Assembly: GCA_035306725.1 (NCBI GenBank) | Contig: DATGNN010000346.1 | Coordinates: 1 to 6,479 of the forward strand | Length of the DNA stretch: 6,479 bases | Direction of reading: 5' to 3' | From: JAAYEB01 sp035306725 | GTDB taxonomy: Bacteria > Fibrobacterota > Chitinivibrionia > Chitinivibrionales > Chitinispirillaceae | Shown: one piece after another, positions 1 through 4,489 of the stretch | Position numbering within the stretch: the first letter of the stretch is position 1 | Layout: each line of letters starts with the position of its first letter | Made by a program: the position numbers and the translations under genes | The notes under the pieces: generated by a model | Told to the model about the DNA's origin: nothing | The model's input: only the letters and a program-made list of their open reading frames with translations | Database searches by the model: none

Positions 1-296
1 GGATACAGTTTTGTAAATAGTTCTTCACTATTGGTCAGAATAAAATAAACATCTTTATCAAGTATTATATTATCTGGGAATTGAAATTCAATACCACTGG
101 AAAAGTAATATCCACCAATATTTACCCGCCCCAAAGACCGGTTTTTAAATTCTATAAACTCCAATGTGTCTGTACCTCTATTATACATAATCTCAGTTAT
201 TATAATGTCTACCTGGGATGATTCAAGAATTCCGGCTGGATTAATACAGTTTAAAAATGAAAGCCCAATTATACTAAAAACAATTAACCGTTTCAT
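1..296 (-). CDS. Lamin-tail-domain (LTD) exported protein, probable lipoprotein, C-terminus outside window
   Basis: This is a partial gene: 98 codons are visible and the frame is open at the left edge. The N-terminus has a short basic start (MKR) and a hydrophobic stretch over residues 4-15, then Cys17. That resembles a lipoprotein signal, but the lipobox (F-L-N-C) is not canonical. From about residue 30 the sequence reads as the start of a lamin tail domain: an I-T-E-I-M-Y-N segment, then a-x-E-F-I-E-F-K-N, then G-G-Y-Y-F-S and P-D-N-I-I-L, ending in the Y-F-I-L-T-N strand. In bacteria such domains sit on secreted or cell-surface proteins, often next to nuclease, CotH or carbohydrate-related domains, so the missing C-terminus decides the function. 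The ATG is supported by an AAAGGTGG Shine-Dalgarno at 300-307. An exact TATAAT lies upstream at 394-399 on this strand. I am confident of the LTD call and unsure of lipid attachment. Confidence 0.75.
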   Translation of the reverse strand, partial: MKRLIVFSIIGLSFLNCINPAGILESSQVDIIITEIMYNRGTDTLEFIEFKNRSLGRVNIGGYYFSSGIEFQFPDNIILDKDVYFILTNSEELFTKLY

Positions 297-300
297 AAAC

Positions 301-625
301 CACCTTTGATTAATGTGCAGATCATCGTTAATTAATCGTCTCCTCAGGTATGATAAAATAATATTAAAAATTTTTTAACATTTCTGGAGAAGGATTATAC
401 ATTTTTTTAATCAGGTATTTTGTATAAAGAAAAATTGAAAATGAGATCCGGATAATTTTGGAAAAACAGATATATCACCCATTCTGTCTGTCAAATATGA
501 GCCTTGTTGTTGTTTATTATTTACAGATTGAATAAATCCTGTTCACGCATAAAAATGAATCAGAATCGCTTGTGATCTTACAACAAATGTTTGATAAAAG
601 TTATTCGTACTCTATTCATTAATAA
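301..625. other. Intergenic region between the nitroreductase and LTD genes
   Basis: These roughly 325 AT-rich bases hold no convincing gene. They carry the ribosome site (300-307) and the possible -10 (394-399) of the LTD gene. A GAGGAG lies near 340-345 on the minus strand, but it is 14 bases from the nearest ATG, which opens only a 10-codon reading frame (325-293). I see no strong hairpin with a T tract to end the nitroreductase transcript. Confidence 0.5.
394..399 (-). promoter_or_regulatory. Possible -10 element for the LTD gene
   Basis: On the minus strand the bases read exactly TATAAT, about 97 bases before the ATG at 296. No good -35 hexamer lies 16-18 bases upstream, and the region is AT-rich, so a chance match is possible. 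If real, the transcript would carry an untranslated leader of roughly 90 bases. Confidence 0.3.
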
Positions 626-1144
626 TCAGTACAGATTTTTATGTAATTTTCCATAATCCAGTTTTTCTTTTGATAAAGGTTGTTTTTTTTCGTCTGGAAT
701 CCCGATTGCAATAATTGATTCTACCCTCAGGTGAGATGGTATTTTCAACAGGTTCTGAATATACTTTTCTGCAGATATCTCTGAATTGTGATGGCGATTT
801 CTGATTTGAATCCAGCAGCTTCCCAATCCCAGTGAATGTGATTGAAGTTGTGCGATGATTGAAGCGATGGAACAATCTTCTACCCAGACATCCGACTTTG
901 TCTCATCTCCACATACAACTATACCCAAAGGAGCATTTTCAAGAAAATTTGAACCGTGTGCCTTTGCCCTGGAAAGTTTTTTGAGTATCGCTAAATCATC
1001 AACCAGAATAAATTCCCATGGGTTGATGTTTCGCGATGAAGGAGACCTGAGCAACGCCTCTGCGATAAAATCCATAAGCTTCTTGTCCAGTGATTCGGGA
1101 ACATATTTCCTAATGCTTCGTCTGTTTCGTAAGATATCAATCAT
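626..1144 (-). CDS. Small nitroreductase-family FMN oxidoreductase
   Basis: This 172-residue protein belongs to the nitroreductase fold family: NAD(P)H-dependent, FMN-binding, usually homodimeric and cytosolic. The N-terminal R8-R9-S10-I-R12-K-Y motif and the S35-P-S-S-R38-N-x-N-P-W segment are the usual FMN phosphate and isoalloxazine contacts. The L105-G-L-G-S-C-W-I stretch (about 105-112) is the family's glycine-rich strand. I-I-A-I-G-I-P at 144-150 is the usual C-terminal FMN-site motif. At about 170 residues it is at the short end of the family and has no fused ferredoxin domain. I chose ATG 1144 over an in-frame GTG at 1153 because the Shine-Dalgarno AAAGGTGG (1150-1157) lies 5 bases before the ATG and overlaps the GTG. 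The physiological substrate cannot be told from sequence. It sits alone, 353 bases after the next upstream gene. Confidence 0.9.
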   Translation of the reverse strand: MIDILRNRRSIRKYVPESLDKKLMDFIAEALLRSPSSRNINPWEFILVDDLAILKKLSRAKAHGSNFLENAPLGIVVCGDETKSDVWVEDCSIASIIAQLQSHSLGLGSCWIQIRNRHHNSEISAEKYIQNLLKIPSHLRVESIIAIGIPDEKKQPLSKEKLDYGKLHKNLY

Positions 1145-1149
1145 GATTA

Positions 1150-1157
1150 CCACCTTT
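1150..1157 (-). promoter_or_regulatory. Ribosome binding site that fixes the nitroreductase start
   Basis: The minus strand reads AAAGGTGG with a 5-base spacer to ATG 1144. The same octamer precedes the LTD gene (300-307), so it looks like a genuine local Shine-Dalgarno form. The upstream GTG at 1153-1151 lies inside this site and so cannot be the start it serves. Confidence 0.75.
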
Positions 1158-1295
1158 TATCTTAATGAATTGTGTTTTTTTACATACCTGTAAACTTTCC
1201 AGGTGCAGGACATCCTTGCAGGAACTTTACGCGAGTCATTTTCTCGAACATTGGTATTAAGATTCAGATCCAGAACGCTTAATATGCAGGTATGG

Positions 1296-1322
1296 GATAA
1301 CGATAAAGATTACGACAACGAT
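1296..1322. repeat. Degenerate GAT-AAC hexamer tract
   Basis: Nine triplets alternate GAT/GAC with AAC, AAA or TAC (GAT AAC GAT AAA GAT TAC GAC AAC GAT), giving a degenerate 6-base period. It falls in non-coding DNA and is most simply explained by slippage-type expansion followed by point mutation. Confidence 0.6.
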
Positions 1323-1335
1323 TTTAGCTTTTTTT

Positions 1336-1370
1336 CTTCATTCTTCATTCATAATTCACCATTTTATTAT
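1336..1370. repeat. Imperfect heptanucleotide tandem repeat
   Basis: Five consecutive 7-base units can be lined up: CTTCATT, CTTCATT, CATAATT, CACCATT, TTATTAT. The first two are identical and the next two keep the A-T-T ending. The tract lies only 13 bases from the hexamer tract, which suggests one composite intergenic repeat region. Confidence 0.55.
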
Positions 1371-1411
1371 GACCTTCACAGCCATAAAACCCTTTCTGCA
1401 CAATACCGCTA

Positions 1412-1445
1412 TGCAGCTCATTCCCGCACTGCGGGACAAGCTGTA
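1412..1445. repeat. Nested palindrome, possible REP-like hairpin
   Basis: An inner stem CCCGC (1423-1427) pairs with GCGGG (1431-1435) around a 3-base loop. An outer stem CAGCT (1414-1418) pairs with AGCTG (1439-1443), and one G-T and one T-A pair extend it to 1412 and 1445. The bulges between the stems are 4 and 3 bases. The GC-rich core stands out in AT-rich surroundings. No T tract follows on either strand, so it is not a typical intrinsic terminator. A REP-type element or a 3'-end stabilising hairpin for the gene ending at 1498 is more likely. Confidence 0.55.
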
Positions 1446-1497
1446 AATTAATCGTTTCCATTCAGGTTTTATTGAAATCAGACTATTTGATTGACAA

Positions 1498-1872
1498 TTA
1501 ACCACCACATAGCTTGCACGGTATACCATCATTTGGTCCACAAGGACGCCCTTGGGAGGCCTTATAATACCGGCAAGATGAATTGTGCCTCTTATTGCCC
1601 GATTTGGTACACCAGTATCCGGTGTCTTTTTCAGTAGATTCAGTAGTTGATACTGAATCTGACACAACCGGTTTCTCTGTCATTAACAAATGTTTTAGTT
1701 GTTGCAGTTCACTTTTTAACTGCGAAACTTCTTTTCCAAGATGTGCAATTTCGTTCTCAAGTTTGCTGATCTTTGTACTGTCTGAACCGCAGATATCGCA
1801 GGCAGGGCTATTCCCTGTTAAAAGCAACAGGACAGCAACCGTAACACCAATATAAATAATATTCCTGTACAT
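1498..1872 (-). CDS. Small exported coiled-coil protein with C-terminal His/Cys domain
   Basis: This 124-residue protein has three visible parts. Residues 1-24 look like a signal peptide (Y-R-N then a hydrophobic run, S-P-A before Cys25), followed by C25-D-I-C28-G. Residues 35-63 form a near-perfect coiled coil, with I, L or V at 35, 38, 42, 45, 49, 52, 56, 59 and 63. After a Ser/Thr/Glu-rich linker, residues 85-124 carry H96-x3-C100-x10-C111-x7-C119-x2-C122 ending in Gly-Gly. From memory, similar R-H-N-S-x-C-R-Y tails occur at the ends of other secreted bacterial proteins of unknown function, and the spacing recalls Ada-like zinc-binding modules. Metal binding is inference, and disulfides are equally possible in an oxidising compartment. 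The start is fixed by GGAGGA (1878-1883) 5 bases before the ATG. A longer frame overlapping the 3' end on the same strand is not a gene. The function is unknown. Confidence 0.8.
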   Translation of the reverse strand: MYRNIIYIGVTVAVLLLLTGNSPACDICGSDSTKISKLENEIAHLGKEVSQLKSELQQLKHLLMTEKPVVSDSVSTTESTEKDTGYWCTKSGNKRHNSSCRYYKASQGRPCGPNDGIPCKLCGG

Positions 1873-2126
1873 GTGAGTCCTCCGCTTTAATAATGTTTAC
1901 TATTTAAAATAACGGATTTTTTTTGATTGTGATAGTATTTCCTTTTTTTGATTTTTGTAACTAAACAATGCTTAAGCAATTCAGGAAACTGAGAACAGTT
2001 CCTCAGCTTTATTTCGAAGAATTCAATATACTGATCGCCTCAAAGTCAACTTGCCATACATGGAAACAAGCACTGACCATTTCACCTTTTAGTCGCCGGG
2101 TATTAATCAGAAAAACCCAATAAGAA
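1873..2126. other. Intergenic region, possible relic
   Basis: These 254 bases lie between the NusG-like gene and the exported coiled-coil gene. The left part is very AT-rich and carries the ribosome site at 1878-1883. The right part (about 1968-2123) has a more balanced composition and an open plus-strand frame of 51 codons starting ATG 1968 and ending TAA 2121-2123, but there is no Shine-Dalgarno and no domain I recognise. It could be leader RNA for the downstream gene or a decayed coding fragment. I do not call it a gene. Confidence 0.4.
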
Positions 2127-2681
2127 CTATATTTCCCTTACCGAATCAGCACTCACCCTGACCATTGCTTTACCCATACCTTCAACCGACAACATAAGAA
2201 AACGGGAATTCCGTATATTAAGTACCTTTCCGCGAACACCTTTTAGTGCACCCTTGATAATTTCGACTTCCATTTGAGGTTCAATATTATGGGTTACAGG
2301 CAAAACCAGATGGTCCTTGTCAAGTGCCCAATAAACAGCAGACAATTCTTTTATGAATCGCTGTTGATTCTTAATTTCAATCAATTGGACTACTTTTCCC
2401 GTTTTATATATATCATGTGGTGAATCCTGGGCAAAAGCAATATAACCCGTAAATAGAGGAAGCATATAGAAACGCTTTTTCCTTTTACAACCCGGTTTTG
2501 CAGGCAGAAGATATGTTTTTTTATATAAAGGAAGATAGTATTCGATTTTTCTTTCAAGGAAATCGAATGCAAGCTGTTTTTCCTGACGGGATCTGGTTTT
2601 AGCAATCCACCAGCGCGCCTCAGCTTTTTCTATCAAACGATCGGGAAATCTTGTCGGGGGAACTGTTTGAGTGTTTTTCAT
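2127..2681 (-). CDS. Specialised NusG/RfaH-like transcription antitermination factor
   Basis: This 184-residue protein has the two-domain layout of NusG paralogues. The NGN domain runs from about residue 23 to 120, beginning W24-W25-I-A-K-T-R-S-R and including Y-Y-L-P-L-Y (48-53) and the F77-T-G-Y-I-A-F strand. The C-terminal KOW domain spans about 136-184, with V139-E-I-I-K-G-A-L-K-G-V-R-G-K at its core. In this family the NGN domain binds RNA polymerase and suppresses pausing or termination, and the KOW domain recruits ribosomal S10 or Rho. The W-W-I-A start and basic loop at 64-70 (G-C-K-R-K-K-R) fit RfaH/UpxY-type operon-specific members better than housekeeping NusG, which usually lies beside secE and rplK. 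Here neither those genes nor a polysaccharide operon is present. No Shine-Dalgarno precedes ATG 2681, but no better start exists. A 14-base palindrome lies 37 bases upstream. Confidence 0.88.
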   Translation of the reverse strand: MKNTQTVPPTRFPDRLIEKAEARWWIAKTRSRQEKQLAFDFLERKIEYYLPLYKKTYLLPAKPGCKRKKRFYMLPLFTGYIAFAQDSPHDIYKTGKVVQLIEIKNQQRFIKELSAVYWALDKDHLVLPVTHNIEPQMEVEIIKGALKGVRGKVLNIRNSRFLMLSVEGMGKAMVRVSADSVREI

Positions 2682-2717
2682 AAATTTAAAATATGTTTAA
2701 ACAATATAATCAGTAAA

Positions 2718-2731
2718 CAAACTTTAGTTTG
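2718..2731. promoter_or_regulatory. 14-base perfect palindrome upstream of the NusG-like gene
   Basis: The sequence CAAACTTTAGTTTG has 6-bp arms and a TT centre. It ends 36 bases before ATG 2681 and would overlap the -35 zone of a TATATT (-10-like, 2703-2708 on the minus strand). That placement suits an operator for a dimeric regulator, but the site is AT-rich and unproven. Confidence 0.35.
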
Positions 2732-2801
2732 AAATAACATAATTGATAATAGACTGCATAACAGCATGTAAAAAATCTGGTTCAGATATTATTATTAAAT
2801 T

Positions 2802-3572
2802 TTATATCCAGCCAAGTAATTTATACCCCAGAATACCATAATATTCGTGTAATGATCTTGTAGACTCCATTAAAGCATTGGCATTAGGAAAAATATCGAG
2901 TACTGTATTTAAAATATAATCACTGGAAATATAATCTACCGGTGCCGGAAAAACTTCAAACTCTTTTTTTTCAAAAACTTTAACAGACCTTAACATATGT
3001 GACGCACTCGTTATTAAAATGATTTTCTTTGGTAACTGTAATGAATCCAGTATTTTTTCAATGTATGGAGCATGCTCATATGTGTTTTTTGCAAGTTTCT
3101 CAACAACAATAGAAACCGAATCTACACCGATTTCTTTTAAAAGAGTGGCATTATGTTCTCCTTCAGTCATATACTTTCTTACAGCTCCAACTGGACCACC
3201 TGTTGTAATGACACGTTTTGCATAGCCAGCTTTATACAAACGTGCTCCATGTATTATCCTGTCACCAGCTTCACCTATTTCGGGATAAACCCGGGGTGGA
3301 ATCATAGGTTTCCCACCTCCCCCAAGGACAACAATTGCAGAGCAATCCCATGGAAGACTGTCAATAGATATATATCTTCTCTCAAGTCCTCTGGCCAATA
3401 AATTGGAAATAAATGGTGATGAAAAAACAGACAGTGTGATAAGCGAAACAGACCAGAATATTAAAGCAATCTTTTTTTTATAAAAAGCTGCTATTATCCC
3501 TGCTATCCCGAAAACGAGAGCCAAACCAAGCGGATACAATGGTAATGCAATGAATTTAATTATTAATGCCAT
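2802..3572 (-). CDS. ElyC/SanA/YdcF-family (DUF218) inner-membrane protein
   Basis: The 256 residues start with two hydrophobic segments (about 10-30 and 35-56), followed by a DUF218 domain (about 78-250). Family motifs visible are A79-I-V-V-L-G-G-G-G, R105-I-I-H-G-A-R-L-Y-K-A-G, V121-I-T-T-G-G, E139-H-N-A-T-L-L, A161-K-N-T-Y-E-H-A, I185-L-I-T-S-A-S-H-M-x-R-S and P209-A-P-V-D-Y, ending with H242-E-Y-Y-G. Length and topology match E. coli ElyC (about 259 residues), which is needed for envelope and peptidoglycan integrity in the cold, better than soluble YdcF or single-span SanA. The molecular reaction of the family is unsettled. ATG 3572 begins directly before the first membrane segment. No Shine-Dalgarno is visible. 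It is divergent from the CHAT-like gene and 120 bases upstream of the NusG-like gene. Confidence 0.88.
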   Translation of the reverse strand: MALIIKFIALPLYPLGLALVFGIAGIIAAFYKKKIALIFWSVSLITLSVFSSPFISNLLARGLERRYISIDSLPWDCSAIVVLGGGGKPMIPPRVYPEIGEAGDRIIHGARLYKAGYAKRVITTGGPVGAVRKYMTEGEHNATLLKEIGVDSVSIVVEKLAKNTYEHAPYIEKILDSLQLPKKIILITSASHMLRSVKVFEKKEFEVFPAPVDYISSDYILNTVLDIFPNANALMESTRSLHEYYGILGYKLLGWI

Positions 3573-3593
3573 AAATGGAAAATAATTAATAAC

Positions 3594-3624
3594 CTGAATA
3601 ATTTTTATACCTTATCATATTCAG
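3594..3624. promoter_or_regulatory. Inverted repeat in the divergent promoter region
   Basis: CTGAATA (3594-3600) is repeated in inverted form as TATTCAG (3618-3624) across a 17-base AT-rich spacer, so the arm centres are 24 bases apart. It lies between the divergently transcribed ElyC-like and CHAT-like genes. The spacer holds -10-like sequences, including TATAAA and TATGAT on the minus strand, so a bound regulator could control either gene. Confidence 0.35.
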
Positions 3625-3702
3625 CCAAATATCATTTTCTATTAAGTGTGTCTGGTCTGTATCCCTTTGCTGTTCTCTTCACCTCATCAACAGGTTGGTA
3701 TT

Positions 3703-4287
3703 ATGGCCAAAGGTATTTTTTGCCTTGAAGGTTTATGGAATAATAATCTGAAGCACAAATCCACGGTTCAGCCTATTCTGGATATGTTAGAACTGAATGG
3801 AGGCATGAAATATATTCATCACGATGTAGCGACAATCAGTGAATTTGAATTTTATCTTCGCTGCTGGAAACAACCCCGTTATCGTAATTTTCCGATACTC
3901 TATCTGGCTTTTCATGGTGAAAATGAAGCAATACTGATTGGCAAAAAGTGCTACACATTAAATCAGCTATCAACAATTCTTGTCGATTCCTGCAATAATT
4001 CAATTCTTTTTTTGGCATCTTGCAGCACACTTAATGCCAACACACAATCAGTACAGAATTTTTTAAAAAAAACCGGTGCATTGGCCCTTTGCGGATATAA
4101 AAAGAAGGTAAACTGGATGCTGGCTGCTGCTTTTGAACTTCTACTGCTCTCTTCCTTTCAGGAAATCGAGTTTTCCTGCAGAGCTATAGGCAAAATAAAA
4201 AAAAAGGCATTTTCACTCGAAAAATTATTTAAGGAACTAGACTTTACGATCATTACGAAAAAGGATGTTAAGCCGGGGAATAAATAA
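3703..4287 (+). CDS. Stand-alone protein with CHAT/caspase-like His...Cys layout, function unknown
   Basis: This is a 194-residue soluble protein with no signal peptide or membrane segment. It opens M-A-K-G-I-F-C-L-E-G-L-W. The core has a hydrophobic strand ending in a His-Gly pair (P64-I-L-Y-L-A-F-H71-G72), a short L-x-x-L helix region, then a strand ending S106-C107-S-T (I101-L-F-L-A-S-C). After that come a F-L-K-K-T-G-A-L-A-L-C-G-Y segment (120-132) and a long hydrophobic helix (W138 to about S151). This order resembles CHAT and other clan CD (caspase-fold) peptidases, where His-Gly and a strand-end Cys form the dyad. I recall a family of unknown function with this pattern, possibly DUF6642, but the name is from memory. 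I chose ATG 3703, preceded by a weak AGGTTGG, because an in-frame GTG at 3646 has no ribosome site and adds 19 residues that look non-coding. Protease activity is inference. Confidence 0.82.
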   Translation: MAKGIFCLEGLWNNNLKHKSTVQPILDMLELNGGMKYIHHDVATISEFEFYLRCWKQPRYRNFPILYLAFHGENEAILIGKKCYTLNQLSTILVDSCNNSILFLASCSTLNANTQSVQNFLKKTGALALCGYKKKVNWMLAAAFELLLLSSFQEIEFSCRAIGKIKKKAFSLEKLFKELDFTIITKKDVKPGNK

Positions 4288-4416
4288 TACTGTCCGGATA
4301 TTTAATACAACTATTTTTCTGGAAAAAAGCTATCCTACAACAATGTGTTCCCGGTATTAATTGAAATCAAAATTTAGAATAAATATTCAGTATAATTCTC
4401 AATTTATTAAAGTTAC

Positions 4417-4445
4417 TTGATTTCCTATTTCCCTTTCCGTACTTT
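4417..4445 (+). promoter_or_regulatory. Weak candidate promoter for the IMP dehydrogenase gene
   Basis: TTGATT (4417-4422) and TACTTT (4440-4445) are separated by 17 bases, matching 4 of 6 and 3 of 6 consensus positions. A better -10-like TATTAT at 4468-4473 has no -35 partner. The 202-base gap from the preceding gene makes an independent promoter plausible, but the exact site is uncertain. Confidence 0.22.
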
Positions 4446-4489
4446 AATAAGCTATTTTAATCAGATCTATTATATTTAAGGATGACGTT

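Larger units (their letters stand above)
1145..1497. other. Repeat-bearing intergenic region
   Basis: These 353 bases separate the exported coiled-coil gene from the nitroreductase gene. The open frames across it on both strands have no Shine-Dalgarno, no domain and low-complexity content, so I read the stretch as non-coding. It contains a hexamer-like tract (1296-1322), a heptamer tract (1336-1370) and a nested palindrome (1412-1445), listed separately. The nitroreductase ribosome site lies at its left end. No canonical intrinsic terminator is visible. Confidence 0.55.

Noticed and set aside
293..325. 10-residue leader peptide overlapping the LTD start as TTATGA
   Set aside because: The stop/start overlap is suggestive, but the nearest GAGGAG is 14 bases from its ATG, too far, and the peptide has no regulatory codon run.
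500..590. Distant TTGTTG and CAACAA pair (about 503-586) as a terminator or element end
   Set aside because: The arms are about 70 bases apart, short and low in complexity, with no T tract; this is likely chance.
1145..1153. GTG 1153 as the start of the nitroreductase
   Set aside because: This codon lies inside the Shine-Dalgarno itself; ATG 1144 has the correct 5-base spacing.
1203..1451. Plus-strand open frame of 82 codons
   Set aside because: It has no Shine-Dalgarno and runs through the hexamer, heptamer and palindrome repeats, with no recognisable domain; it is a chance frame in intergenic DNA.
1356..1667. Minus-strand open frame of 103 codons
   Set aside because: It overlaps the 3' part of the exported coiled-coil gene in another frame and continues into the repeat region; the 1498-1872 frame has a signal peptide, a coiled coil, a Cys/His module and a ribosome site.
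1968..2123. Plus-strand 51-codon ORF
   Set aside because: It has no Shine-Dalgarno and no domain, and other frames over the same stretch are also open for a while; it is too weak to call a gene.
3646..3702. GTG 3646 as the start of the CHAT-like gene
   Set aside because: There is no ribosome site before it, and the extra 19 residues do not look like part of the domain or a convincing signal peptide; ATG 3703 starts the recognisable protein.
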